A DNA stretch of 64,000 nt from Mycolicibacterium austroafricanum. Its GTDB lineage: Bacteria; Actinomycetota; Actinomycetes; Mycobacteriales; Mycobacteriaceae. The stretch is from positions 616,808 through 680,807 of the forward strand of contig NZ_HG964450.1 in NCBI RefSeq assembly GCF_000612725.1, read 5' to 3'. The notes beneath the pieces are model-generated. The model was not told the DNA's origin. It saw nothing but the letters and a program-made list of their open reading frames with translations, and did not search any database. Below, in pieces: positions 31,755 through 40,357 of this stretch (its first letter is position 1; each line of letters begins with the position of its first letter). Position numbers and translations under genes: made by a program.

Positions 31755-34520
31755 GTGGGGGTGTTCGGACGCCAGGCGGAGTCCGCTGCCGTCGCGGAAT
31801 TCCTTGCCGCCACCGCGCCCGCGGGTCTGGTGATCAGTGGTGAACGCGGCATCGGCAAGACCACGGTGTGGTGGGACTCCATCGAACAAGCCCGCGCTCT
31901 CGGCTGGCAGGTGCTGACGGCCCAACCTGTCGACGCCGAGTCGGAGCTCGCCTACCGAGGCCTGGCCGACCTACTCGCCTCCGTCGATGGCGAGGTGTTC
32001 GCCGTCCTGCCGACCCCGCAGCGGACGGCAATCGACCGTGTGCTTCTGCGCAGTATGGCTACGGCCGCGCCGGCCGAATCCCGCGCGGTCGCCGCGGCCT
32101 TTCTCACCGTGATCGAGCAGTTGTCCGAAACAGCACCGGTGCTCATCGCCATCGACGACGTGCAGTGGCTAGACCGGTCCAGCGCGACGGCCGTAGCGTA
32201 TGCAGCGCGTCGAATGTCGGGTGCGCAAGCTGTGTTGACCACGGTGCGCACCGGCAGCGACGCGTCCTGGCTTCAGCTGCCCCGCCCCGACGCCGTTCGG
32301 CAGATCACACTCGGCCCGTTGAGCGTCGGCCTGCTGCACAAGATCGTCACCGAGCGGCTACACCGGTCATTTCCCCGCCCAACGATGGTGCGGATTGCCG
32401 AGCTGTCGAGCGGGAATCCGTTCTACGCCATCGAGCTGGCCCGAGCGATGCCTGATCCTCGTGCCAGTGGCGAATTGCCTCTTCCGACAACGTTGTCCGA
32501 TCTGCTACGCACCCGTCTCGACGGCCTCGAACCGGCAGTCAGCGACCTTCTACTGGCAGCCGCATGTGCGGAAGCGCCTACCGCCGAGCTGATCGCGCGA
32601 GCCACCGGCAACACCACGGCGCACGTCGACGAGTTACTCGCCGACGCCGAAGCCGACGGGATCGTTCACTTCGACGGCATCCGGCTGCGCTTCGACCACC
32701 CGACGTTGTCGGCCGGTATTCGCGCAGGCGTGAGCCCGGCTGAGCGCCGGGCCATGCATCGCAGGCTGGCCGACGTGGTGGCCGAACCCGAGTTGCGCGC
32801 ACGTCATCTCGCACTGTCGGCGGTTGCCGGGGACGAGACCACTTACGCTGCGCTCGACGCGGCGGTGCGATCGGCCAGTGCTCGCGGAGCGCCGGCAGCG
32901 GCAGCCGAACTACTCGAGCTCGCGATCGGGCTGGGCGGCGACAGTGCCGAACGCCGGATCGAGCTGGCGCGACAATGTTTTTACGCCGGCGACGCGGGAC
33001 GCGCCCGCGAGCTGCTGGAGACGACCATCGCTAGGCAACAGGTGCCTCTCGAGCGGGCGGGGGCCCTGGCGTTCCTCGGTGTGGTGCGGCTGTTCGACGA
33101 AAGCTTCGCCGCCGCCGCCGAGGTGCTCGCACAGGCTCTGGCCCAAGCCGCCGACGACGTCGGCCTGCGGGTGCACATTCGCATCACACTCGCGTTCGCG
33201 TTGTTCAACGCCGGTGACCTGCACGCCGCCATCGACTGCTGCGACCGTGCGGTTGCAGATGCCGTCACCCTCGATAAGACCCCCGAGACCGACGACGCAC
33301 TCAGCCGCGCACTGAGTTTGCGCACGGTCCTGCGATTCCTTCACGGAGACGGGCTCGACGAGACTGTTCTGAAGCGCGCTCTGGACTTGGAGGACCGGTC
33401 TGCGGACACCCCCGTGGCGTTGTCTCCCTTCGCGCACTGCGCGACACTGCGGGCATGCATCGGTGACCTTGACACTGCGGCCGCCATGCTCGCCGACGAG
33501 CGACGGCGCCGCCTGGAACGCGGCCACGACAGCGAACTTGTCTATATCGCTCTGCACGCTGTGCTCACCGATGTGTGGCGCGGCGACTTCGCCGCCGCCA
33601 GCCTGCTCAGTGAGGACTTCTTCGAGCACGCTGAGCAACTGGGCGGTGAGTTACCGCGCTTGCTGGCGTTGACCTGCCGGGCAATTGTGGGAGCTCACCT
33701 CGGGCAGACAGTGGACGCCCAGCAAGACGCCGCCGAGGCGATCACCCTGACCGAGCGGTGCAGTTCGCCCAGGCTCGGTGAGTGGCCGCGGATGGCACTG
33801 GGTTTCGTGGCGGTATCCCAGGGCGATTACCACGCGGTGATCGCCGCCCACGAGCCGCTGCGGGTGGCGCTCCTGGCAGCGCCGGCGAACACCGAGATCA
33901 TCACCGCGTGGTTCGTGCCCGACGCAGTCGAGGCATTGATCGGCGTCGGCCGCCTCGTCGACGCGGAATCGCTCATCACCGCGCTGGAACGGAACGGACG
34001 TCGTCTGGACCGAGCGTGGATGTTGGCCTCCGGTGCGCGTGGGCGCGCCATGCTCGAGGCCGCCCGCGGCGACCTTGATGCCGCGGTCGACCACATCGGG
34101 CGGGCAATGATCGAGTACCAGCGGTTGTCGATGCCGTTTGACATCGCCAGAGCCCAACTGCTCGCCGGCCAACTCGAGCGACGCCAGCGCCGTGACCAGA
34201 CCGCCGCTACCTTCTTCCGGCGAGCGCTGGAGACCTTCGAGCGGCTCGGCACCCCGCTGTGGGCCGACCGCGCCCGCGCCGAACTGGGCCGCGCCAACCT
34301 CGGTCCGCAATCGGCCGGCTCCCTGACGCCCTCCGAGCGACGGGTGGCCGAACTCGCCGCGTCCGGGATTACGAACCGCGCGGTGGCCTCCGCGCTGTTC
34401 ATCAGCCCCAAGACCGTCGAGGCCAACCTCGCTCGCGTCTACCGAAAGCTCGGCATCCGGTCACGGGCAGAACTCGGCCATCTGATGGCTCAACTTCCTG
34501 GTCCCACCGCAGCGAGCTGA
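31755..34520 (+). CDS. Large ATP-binding LuxR regulator 1 (LAL type)
   Basis: 921 residues. N-terminal AAA/STAND ATPase with Walker A GERGIGKTT (residues 29-37) and Walker B LIAIDDVQWLD (Asp134-135), a long helical-repeat region, and a C-terminal LuxR helix-turn-helix (LTPSERRVAELAASGITNRAVASALFISPKTVEANLARVYRKLG). Such MalT-like proteins activate transcription when a ligand and ATP are bound. GTG 31755 was chosen because CATGAT (31743-31748) is exactly 6 nt before it, the same arrangement as before the paralogue at 37100, and because the paralogue begins at the same place. Probable activator of the dyad-bearing promoters downstream. Confidence 0.93.
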   Translation: MGVFGRQAESAAVAEFLAATAPAGLVISGERGIGKTTVWWDSIEQARALGWQVLTAQPVDAESELAYRGLADLLASVDGEVFAVLPTPQRTAIDRVLLRSMATAAPAESRAVAAAFLTVIEQLSETAPVLIAIDDVQWLDRSSATAVAYAARRMSGAQAVLTTVRTGSDASWLQLPRPDAVRQITLGPLSVGLLHKIVTERLHRSFPRPTMVRIAELSSGNPFYAIELARAMPDPRASGELPLPTTLSDLLRTRLDGLEPAVSDLLLAAACAEAPTAELIARATGNTTAHVDELLADAEADGIVHFDGIRLRFDHPTLSAGIRAGVSPAERRAMHRRLADVVAEPELRARHLALSAVAGDETTYAALDAAVRSASARGAPAAAAELLELAIGLGGDSAERRIELARQCFYAGDAGRARELLETTIARQQVPLERAGALAFLGVVRLFDESFAAAAEVLAQALAQAADDVGLRVHIRITLAFALFNAGDLHAAIDCCDRAVADAVTLDKTPETDDALSRALSLRTVLRFLHGDGLDETVLKRALDLEDRSADTPVALSPFAHCATLRACIGDLDTAAAMLADERRRRLERGHDSELVYIALHAVLTDVWRGDFAAASLLSEDFFEHAEQLGGELPRLLALTCRAIVGAHLGQTVDAQQDAAEAITLTERCSSPRLGEWPRMALGFVAVSQGDYHAVIAAHEPLRVALLAAPANTEIITAWFVPDAVEALIGVGRLVDAESLITALERNGRRLDRAWMLASGARGRAMLEAARGDLDAAVDHIGRAMIEYQRLSMPFDIARAQLLAGQLERRQRRDQTAATFFRRALETFERLGTPLWADRARAELGRANLGPQSAGSLTPSERRVAELAASGITNRAVASALFISPKTVEANLARVYRKLGIRSRAELGHLMAQLPGPTAAS

Positions 34521-34548
34521 AGAACTCGCCCCGGCACAGTCGGCGAAG

Positions 34549-34593
34549 TAGGGAAACACCCTATTTAGTCGACACTGGCTCGAGTGCCATCGT
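34549..34593 (+). promoter_or_regulatory. LuxR-island operator A and -10
   Basis: TAGGGAAACACCCTATTT (34549-34566) is a 5-5-5 dyad (TAGGG-aaaca-CCCTA). Twenty-one nt later is CATCGT (34588-34593), a -10-like hexamer in the same place as the better hexamers of the sister promoters. It precedes the secreted protein gene at 34633, giving a leader of about 33 nt. Confidence 0.65.
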
Positions 34594-34632
34594 GATGGTT
34601 CGGAGTTGCCGATCGCGACGACAGGAGATGTC

Positions 34633-35376
34633 ATGCCCAAGTCATTGCAGCCAATGATTCGTGACAGCGCGACGATCCCGCCCGGTCATGACCGCCGACG
34701 ATCAAAACGTCTGGCGGCCAATGGATTTACGGTAACACTCCTAGCTGCAGCATTGCCACTCGCATCACCGACGGCCCACGCGTTGCCGCAATTTCCTCTG
34801 GCACCCGCATGCAGCAGCTACTCCTACAACAGCCCTGCGATGGAGGTTGCGCAGGACAACAACGTGACGGTGGTGGTCGACAAGTCTGGCGACTTCTTCT
34901 CCGGTAACGCCGGATACACGCAGAACGGAAGTGGGGTGTGGACCAACGGTACCGCTGTCGGGCGAATCAGTGGCCGCAACATCACCGTCGACTTCAAGTG
35001 GAACAACGGCTTGACGACCCACTGGGACGGTTACATCGACGATGACCTCACCGCCCGAGGAACCGCCAAGAACAGCGAAGGTGCGGTCAATACCTGGTCT
35101 TCGAAAGCCAAGTTCGGTTGCGTCCCCGCCGCGGCACCACCTGCACAGTCGCCAGGGCCCGCGAATAACCCTCCGCCACCGGACGAGCTGACAGCCACGG
35201 TGAACGCCGATACGGACCTCTACGACAAAGCAAACGACGACGGTGACGCCGTGGTCATCGGCCAGCTGAACGTCGGACAGGTGGTGAAGGTGCAGAGCGC
35301 ATGCTCACCCAACGCGTGGTGCTTCTTGGTCGAGCCCAAGGGCGCGGCCTGGGGAAGAGATCTCACGAACAACTGA
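34633..35376 (+). CDS. Secreted protein with SH3-like C-terminal domain
   Basis: 247 residues. Sec signal peptide: basic start (DRRRSKRLAANG), hydrophobic FTVTLLAAALPLA, cleavage expected after PTAHA. The middle domain (SSYSYNSPAMEVAQDN...WNNGLTTHWDGYIDDDLTARGTAKNS) is beta-rich with Cys pair CSSYS/FGCVP; after a proline linker comes an SH3-like part (VNADTDLYDKANDDGDAVVIGQLNVGQVVKVQSACSPNAWCFL) with another Cys pair. Function unknown; a cell-wall binding role would fit. ATG 34633 has a GGAG site 6 nt before it. Under operator A. Confidence 0.82.
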   Translation: MPKSLQPMIRDSATIPPGHDRRRSKRLAANGFTVTLLAAALPLASPTAHALPQFPLAPACSSYSYNSPAMEVAQDNNVTVVVDKSGDFFSGNAGYTQNGSGVWTNGTAVGRISGRNITVDFKWNNGLTTHWDGYIDDDLTARGTAKNSEGAVNTWSSKAKFGCVPAAAPPAQSPGPANNPPPPDELTATVNADTDLYDKANDDGDAVVIGQLNVGQVVKVQSACSPNAWCFLVEPKGAAWGRDLTNN

Positions 35377-35541
35377 ATGCGGAGGCGGCGTTCGAAGGCG
35401 CATGAGGAACGAGCCTGCAACTGGTCCGCGGATGGTCGCTGCGGATCTGAAGTACGGCGTTGAGTCCTTGAATTAGCCAGCAGGACAGGGGATTACCGTG
35501 CTGGCCCGTTCACAACCGAGCGTCCCGAGCGGACGAACCTC

Positions 35542-35564
35542 GAGAAACACCCGATTAGGTCGAC
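35542..35564 (+). promoter_or_regulatory. Degenerate LuxR-island operator D
   Basis: GAGAAACACCCGATTAGG (35542-35559) followed by TCGAC resembles operator A but has lost the left TAGGG arm. It stands 26 bp before a truncated gene fragment, so it is probably a decayed promoter. The rest of the 35377-35541 space shows no gene. Confidence 0.4.
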
Positions 35565-35589
35565 CGATATGACACCAACCATCAAACCG

Positions 35590-35673
35590 ATGGGCCCTGG
35601 CGCACCGTGTTACCTGGTCGAGTGGTACCAGCCTCCGATGTGCGACGCGGCACTCCACCTTCTCCAGTCGTGA
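35590..35673 (+). pseudogene. Truncated DUF4242-like gene fragment
   Basis: The 27 codons begin MGPGAPCYLVEWYQPP and end in TGA. The intact gene at 36707-37000 begins MGPAEPCYLVEWYQPA, so this is its 5' remnant, in the opposite orientation and cut after about 20 residues of similarity. A decayed operator stands before it. Confidence 0.6.
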
Positions 35674-35689
35674 CCGTGCGAGTGCTGGT

Positions 35690-35707
35690 AAATCGGGTGT
35701 TTCCCTA
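35690..35707 (-). promoter_or_regulatory. LuxR-island operator B-reverse
   Basis: Minus-strand TAGGGAAACACCCGATTT. It starts exactly 49 bp before operator B, the same spacing as the C pair. No TANNNT is found 19-21 nt downstream on the minus strand, and no intact gene follows in that direction, so the promoter seems to have lost its gene (a DUF732 gene stands here in copy 2). Confidence 0.6.
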
Positions 35708-35738
35708 TCGCTGCCCGAGTGAGTCGCCACCGCAGACA

Positions 35739-35783
35739 TAGGGAAACACCCTATTTTGTCCGCCGACACAAGCGGCTTACGGT
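35739..35783 (+). promoter_or_regulatory. LuxR-island operator B and -10
   Basis: TAGGGAAACACCCTATTT (35739-35756) with a 6-bp stem (ATAGGG/CCCTAT), then 21 nt, then TACGGT (35778-35783). GGCTTACGGTCGA is shared with promoter C. The dyad would abut or overlap the -35 position, as for an activator bound next to RNA polymerase. Confidence 0.68.
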
Positions 35784-35834
35784 CGAGCCATTGAGTGAGT
35801 AGCCGGCGACGGACGAACACCCGAGGAGACAGCC

Positions 35835-36640
35835 GTGATCCCCGTTCGAACCTCCAAATATGCAACCCCTGCAGTAGTTTTCGCGGGTGCGTTTGCACTG
35901 TCCGGCGTGACGGCATCCGAGCTGCAGTCAACGCAGCGCGCAGCGGCTCACCCTGCGGCCCTCTGAACTACAACTTCGACCTCGAGGGCGAGGCGCAGCA
36001 CAGGGTCGGTAACAGGCTGCCGGGGGTGCCTCCGGCAGGCCAGTACAAGGGCAGGATGTACCAAGGTCACGCATCATCCGATCCGACATCGAGGGCGACG
36101 GAGATCCTCGTCAACGAGATGCGCCCCCAGATCACCAACTGCAGCTACAAGGACTTCGGCGTGGGCATGGCCCGAGACGACGAAGAAGAGACGAGTTACG
36201 TGAGCATCGCGCTGGGCGAGCCGCCCGCGGCCCCCATACCGGAAGCCGAGGCGCCGAAACCCGCGGAGAGGCCCATCAAGTGCACCGGCGGCCCGACCAT
36301 CCCGGCCGGCCAAACCTGCCCGCCGAAACCACCGCCGGCGGAGATGGCGCCGACGAACGCCGTCACGCTGAATATCGTCCGGGAAGGCCTGCGCGCCAAA
36401 GTGACTGTCGGAAATACGTCGAATCTGCGGGCGCAGTGCACCTACAACGCGACCGAAATAAACGGACTGGGCATTCCGGTCAACCGCGACTTCGAGGTCA
36501 ACCCGAAAAGCACCACCCCGCTGGAGTTCCCGGCTCCGCTGATCGGGCAGACCTACACAGTGGTGGTGACCTGCCGCGCCAATTTCAACGGCACGGACGT
36601 CGAGATCGGTCGGGTGCAGCAGGACTTCTCAAGCTTCTGA
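35835..36640 (+). pseudogene. Frameshifted CAP-like secreted protein gene
   Basis: Paralogue of the intact gene at 40358-41197. The GTG at 35835 starts a signal peptide (VIPVRTSKYATPAVVFAGAFALSGV) but this frame ends at TGA 35964. The mature part (DGIRAAVNAARSGSPC onward to DFSSF) is in another frame. Alignment by eye shows a 34-bp deletion at about 35907 that removed the signal cleavage region and shifted the frame. The mature frame remains free of stops for 240 codons and nearly identical to the paralogue, so the break is recent. A GTG at 35795 in the mature frame, 11 nt after the -10, could give a protein with no signal peptide. Confidence 0.7.
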
Positions 36641-36698
36641 CGGCAATCTGAACCACGTTGCCGCGCCCGCCCGCCGGGAAATCCACCTGCCCGTCACC
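36641..36698 (-). pseudogene. Remnant of a DUF3558 lipoprotein gene
   Basis: The minus strand encodes GDGQVDFPAGGRGNVVQIAV without a start or stop of its own; the intact lipoprotein at 41202-41732 contains PGQVEFPAGGRNNMVQVAV. In both places the sequence directly follows the CAP-like gene on the opposite strand, so it marks the end of a duplicated block. Confidence 0.6.
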
Positions 36699-36706
36699 GC
36701 GACGCG

Positions 36707-37000
36707 TCATACCGGTCTCGTGGGCGCGAGACGGATGTCGGTCGCCGCGGTGAGCCGATCGGCGGGCAAACCGGCGTGCCGACATACCTTCGAGACCAAA
36801 TCGGCTGAAGCGGCACAAAAGACCCCGAAGACCATCTCGTCGGTGGGGACCACGATCATGGACATCAACTGGATCGTTGGTCCGAGCGCCGATGCTGCCG
36901 CGGCACTTGATTGCAGGACAGCCGATGTCCGTTCGAGCGATCCGCGCACGACGGCGGGCTGATACCACTCGACCAGATAGCACGGTTCTGCAGGACCCAC
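36707..37000 (-). CDS. DUF4242-like small protein
   Basis: 97 residues: PCYLVEWYQPAV at the start, then PTIQLMSMIVVPTDEMVFGVFCAASADLVSKVCRHAGLPADRLTAATDI, the ferredoxin-like pattern of DUF4242 (some members bind nickel). No signal peptide. Start GTG 37000 is 7 nt after a -10 hexamer, so the mRNA should be leaderless. Divergent from LuxR regulator 2, with operator E between them. Confidence 0.78.
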   Translation of the reverse strand: MGPAEPCYLVEWYQPAVVRGSLERTSAVLQSSAAAASALGPTIQLMSMIVVPTDEMVFGVFCAASADLVSKVCRHAGLPADRLTAATDIRLAPTRPV

Positions 37001-37007
37001 AGCTCGG

Positions 37008-37051
37008 AGGCTATCGGGCCGCGCAGCGGCGTTAAATCGGGCGAATCCCTA
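37008..37051 (-). promoter_or_regulatory. LuxR-island operator E and -10
   Basis: Minus strand: TAGGGATTCGCCCGATTT (37034-37051), 20 nt, TAGCCT (37008-37013), 7 nt, GTG start at 37000. The arrangement is the same as before the DUF3558 gene (operator F). It lies between divergent genes and could also influence regulator 2. Confidence 0.65.
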
Positions 37052-37099
37052 ATCAGCGCGATCCGAGCCGAGCCGCACCGGCTGTGACATGATCCTGGG

Positions 37100-39856
37100 G
37101 TGGCCGCGGGGGTGGTGAGCCGCGATGCCGAATGCGCGGCAGTCGCTGGGTTTCTCGACGCCGCGATCCGCGAACCCAGCAGCCTGCTGATCGAAGGCGA
37201 AGCGGGAATCGGGAAGACCACCATTTGGCTAGCCGGGGTGGAGCAAGCCCGCGTGCGCGGCTTTCAAGTGCTTGCCACCCGGCCGGCGCAGACGGAATCG
37301 GTGCTGTCCTACGTTGCGCTGGCAGACCTACTGAGCCGCGTCGACGCGACGGTGCTGGACAGCCTGCCCCACCCGCAACGACTCGCGTTGGACCGGGTCC
37401 TGCTTCGCGGGGATGCCGGTGACGCCCCGACCGATCCGCGGGCGGTGGCCGCGGCGTTCCTGTCGGTCATCGAGACGCTTGCGGAGGTCGGGCCGGTGTT
37501 GATCGGCATCGACGATCTGCAATGGCTCGACCCCTCCAGCGCGGCCGCCGTCGCGTTCGCCGCACGCCGGCTTTCGGGTGCGGTCGGGGTGATCACGGCG
37601 ATGCGCAGCGACGCGAGCCCCGCCCTCGACCTCTTTCGGGATCGGCTGCCCAGACCGGAAACCAGCAGGCGCCTGGTGGTCGGCCCGCTGAGCCTGGGCG
37701 CCTTGCGGACCATCGTTGCGCGCCGGCTCGGCCTGTCGTTGCCGCGACCGACAATGGTGCGCATCCACGACATCTCCCGCGGCAACCCGTTCTACGCCCT
37801 ACAACTGGCATATTCGTCCGTTGATGGTGAAATATCCATGCAAACACCACTTTCCGATCTGGTTCGAGCCAGGGTCAGCGAAGTGGGGGCGGAGACGCGG
37901 GAAGCGCTGCTCGCCGCTGCCTGTGCGGGATCGCCGACAATCGACCTCATCGCGCGGGCGATGAACGTCACCCACTCGCGCGTAGCGGAGATCCTCGACG
38001 AGGCCGAAGACCATAAGCTCATCCACTACGAGGGACATCGGGTGCGGTTTTCGCATCCCCTGCTGGCCGCCGGTATCCACGCCGACGCCCCTGCGCCCCG
38101 GCGCCGACGGATGCACGCCACGCTCGCCGGTATCGTCACCGAGCCAGAGCTGCGAGCCCGACACCTGGCGCTGTCGGCTACCGTCGCAGACGAACAGACG
38201 CTGCACTCCCTGGACGCCGCCGCGCTGTCAGCGGCCAACCGAGGCGCGCCCGGCGCCGCCGCAGAGCTTCTCGATTTGGCCATCGGCCTCGGCGGCGACA
38301 CTCCCGAGCGTCATATCCGGGCAGCCGCACATCACTTGCACGCCGCGAACTTCAACGAAGCAGCGACGCGGCTAAACCAGATCATCGACACGCTGCCACC
38401 GGGTCGGTCGCGCGCGGAAGCACTGACCCTGCTGGCCAAGGTCCGCACCGCCGAAGAGAACCTCGCTGAGGTGATGGCGGTGCTCACGCGCGTGCTGGCC
38501 GACTCCGCTGACGACCCCGGCCGACGCGCGCACGCCCTCATCCTGCTGTCTCACGCGCAACTCAATTCGGCCCAGTTCGACGAGTCTGCCCGCAGCATCG
38601 ACGAGGCCGTCACGCTCGCCACCGAACTGGACCGAACTGATTTATTGAGTGCTGCCCTGGCCCTGCGCGCGATGCAGAACTTCGCCTCCGGGCATGGTTT
38701 CGACGAAGAGACGATGGCCCACGCACTCGCGCTTGAGGATGGTGCGTCCGACATTCCTCTGGTGCTGCGGGCACCCGTCAACAATGCGCTCCTGCTGGCG
38801 TGGACGGGCCAGCTGCAGCGCGGGCACGACGCGATGATGGCAGTGCGACGACAGTCGCTGGACCGAGGCGAGGAGCACGAGCTGGCCATCCTCGACTTTC
38901 ATTGCTTCCTGATGGCTCTCTGGCGCGGTGACCTGGCAGACGCCGGCTTGCTGGCCGAGGACGCGCTCGAACGGGCCAACGCCCTGGGCGACCCGGAGCC
39001 CGTGTGCATCGGTCTGACGACGCGGGCGACCCTTGCCGCCTACGCAGGACACGAACAACGCGCCAGGGACGACGTCGCGCAGGCGTTGGTGCAGTTGCAG
39101 CTGCTCGGCACACCCCCGATGACTCGGTACCCGCTCGCGATGCTGGCCTTTCTGGAGGTGTCACTGGGCAACCACGCCGCCGCGCTGAGCGCGCTGGAAC
39201 CGGCGTTGGCGCTGATCGACTCGACACCCATGGCTCTGGAGATCATGATCGGTCTGTTCGTTCCGGACGCCGCCGAGGCGATGGTCGCCATGGGACGTCT
39301 CGACGACGCCGAACGGCTGATCGAACGGTTCCTCGACGACGGCCGACGGTTGGACCGGGCATGGATTCTGGCCTGCGGCGGACGCTGCCGTGCGATGCTG
39401 CTCGCTGCGCGCGGCGACGTCGACGCCGCGGCCAACGCTGCCCAGCTGGCGATGGTCGAACACCAGCGGCTGCCCATGCCGTTCGAACGCGCCCGAACGC
39501 AACTTCTGGTCGGCCAACTCGAACGCCGGCAACGCCGCAACCAGGCCGCCTCCGCCGCGCTCAACGAGGCGCTGCAGACCTTCGAGCAACTCGGCACCCC
39601 GCTTTGGGCCGAACGCACCCGCACCGAGTTGGGCCGCGCCAACGTCGGCCCGCACCGCGACGCCACCCTGACCCCGTCCGAGCAACGGGTCGCCGAACTC
39701 GCAGCATCCGGCATGACCAACCGCGACGTCGCCGCCGCCCTGTTCATCAGCCCGAAGACGGTGGAGGCCAACCTCTCTCGGATCTATCGCAAACTCGGTA
39801 TCAACTCGCGGGCCGCACTCGGCCGACAGATGGCCGAGGAACGGGGAGACTCCTAA
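37100..39856 (+). CDS. Large ATP-binding LuxR regulator 2 (LAL type)
   Basis: 918 residues, similar to regulator 1 from end to end. Walker A GEAGIGKTT (residues 33-41), Walker B LIGIDDLQWLD, helical repeats, and LuxR helix-turn-helix LTPSEQRVAELAASGMTNRDVAAALFISPKTVEANLSRIYRKLG. The recognition helices of the two regulators are almost identical, so both should read the same dyad. GTG 37100 is 6 nt after CATGAT (37088-37093), suggesting a leaderless message. The stop overlaps the convergent DUF732 gene by 4 bp. Confidence 0.93.
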   Translation: MAAGVVSRDAECAAVAGFLDAAIREPSSLLIEGEAGIGKTTIWLAGVEQARVRGFQVLATRPAQTESVLSYVALADLLSRVDATVLDSLPHPQRLALDRVLLRGDAGDAPTDPRAVAAAFLSVIETLAEVGPVLIGIDDLQWLDPSSAAAVAFAARRLSGAVGVITAMRSDASPALDLFRDRLPRPETSRRLVVGPLSLGALRTIVARRLGLSLPRPTMVRIHDISRGNPFYALQLAYSSVDGEISMQTPLSDLVRARVSEVGAETREALLAAACAGSPTIDLIARAMNVTHSRVAEILDEAEDHKLIHYEGHRVRFSHPLLAAGIHADAPAPRRRRMHATLAGIVTEPELRARHLALSATVADEQTLHSLDAAALSAANRGAPGAAAELLDLAIGLGGDTPERHIRAAAHHLHAANFNEAATRLNQIIDTLPPGRSRAEALTLLAKVRTAEENLAEVMAVLTRVLADSADDPGRRAHALILLSHAQLNSAQFDESARSIDEAVTLATELDRTDLLSAALALRAMQNFASGHGFDEETMAHALALEDGASDIPLVLRAPVNNALLLAWTGQLQRGHDAMMAVRRQSLDRGEEHELAILDFHCFLMALWRGDLADAGLLAEDALERANALGDPEPVCIGLTTRATLAAYAGHEQRARDDVAQALVQLQLLGTPPMTRYPLAMLAFLEVSLGNHAAALSALEPALALIDSTPMALEIMIGLFVPDAAEAMVAMGRLDDAERLIERFLDDGRRLDRAWILACGGRCRAMLLAARGDVDAAANAAQLAMVEHQRLPMPFERARTQLLVGQLERRQRRNQAASAALNEALQTFEQLGTPLWAERTRTELGRANVGPHRDATLTPSEQRVAELAASGMTNRDVAAALFISPKTVEANLSRIYRKLGINSRAALGRQMAEERGDS

Positions 39857-40155
39857 CCGGCGAAATCAGGACAGAGATGAGTCGTGGCCGCGCTGACGAA
39901 CAGCGTGCCCTGCTGAAACAGGTAGCGCGATTCCACCCGGCCCATCTCGTCGAGCACCGGCACACCACCACGCAGGTCTGCGCACGCGGCGAAGCCCGCG
40001 GCGATGACTTCGTCGGCGTTCTTGCCCGGCAGCCAGGCGTCGTTGACACCGAGTTCATCCAGGAAGGTTGCCGGGTCAGCCGCAGCGCTCGGGGCGCAGA
40101 CCAATGCACAAGAAGCACAACTGAGCGCGGCTACCAGCGAGTGAAGTCTGGGCAT
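39853..40155 (-). CDS. DUF732 secreted protein
   Basis: 100 residues. Signal peptide (LHSLVAALSCASCALVCAPSAAA, cleavage before DPATF) and then the DUF732 domain FLDELGVNDAWLPGKNADEVIAAGFAACADLRGG with Cys later in THLCPDFAG, a mycobacterial secreted family of unknown function. Transcribed from operator C-reverse. Confidence 0.87.
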   Translation of the reverse strand: MPRLHSLVAALSCASCALVCAPSAAADPATFLDELGVNDAWLPGKNADEVIAAGFAACADLRGGVPVLDEMGRVESRYLFQQGTLFVSAATTHLCPDFAG

Positions 40156-40205
40156 CGGATTCTCGTCTCTTCAGGATTGACATCGCGTTGCTTTCGGCCA
40201 CGTCG

Positions 40206-40248
40206 ACGGTATTCGCCCGGACTGGGACTTAAATCGGGTGTTTCCCTA
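40206..40248 (-). promoter_or_regulatory. LuxR-island operator C-reverse and -10
   Basis: Minus strand: TAGGGAAACACCCGATTT (40231-40248), 19 nt, TACCGT (40206-40211). Drives the DUF732 gene with a leader of about 45 nt. Starts 49 bp from operator C, back to back. Confidence 0.65.
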
Positions 40249-40279
40249 TCGCTGCCGCAACAGAAGAACGCCACAAGAA

Positions 40280-40324
40280 TAGGGAATCACCCTATTTAGT
40301 CGCCGATGATCAACGGCTTACGGT
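40280..40324 (+). promoter_or_regulatory. LuxR-island operator C and -10
   Basis: TAGGGAATCACCCTATTT (40280-40297) with a 7-bp stem (AATAGGG/CCCTATT around 5 nt), 21 nt, TACGGT (40319-40324). Precedes the CAP-like secreted protein gene. Confidence 0.68.
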
Positions 40325-40357
40325 CGACCCACTGGAATTCAGCCGAGGGGAGTAGCC

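Noticed and set aside
35473..35931. 152-codon open frame on the minus strand
   Set aside because: Composition is shadow-like and it covers the operator pair B and the CAP-like gene start. Its end VIPCPAG vaguely resembles the DUF732 end LCPDFAG, so a relic is possible but not supported.
36585..36983. 132-codon open frame on the minus strand overlapping the DUF4242-like gene
   Set aside because: Only its last part is meaningful (DUF3558 relic); the remainder is an alternative frame of the DUF4242-like gene.
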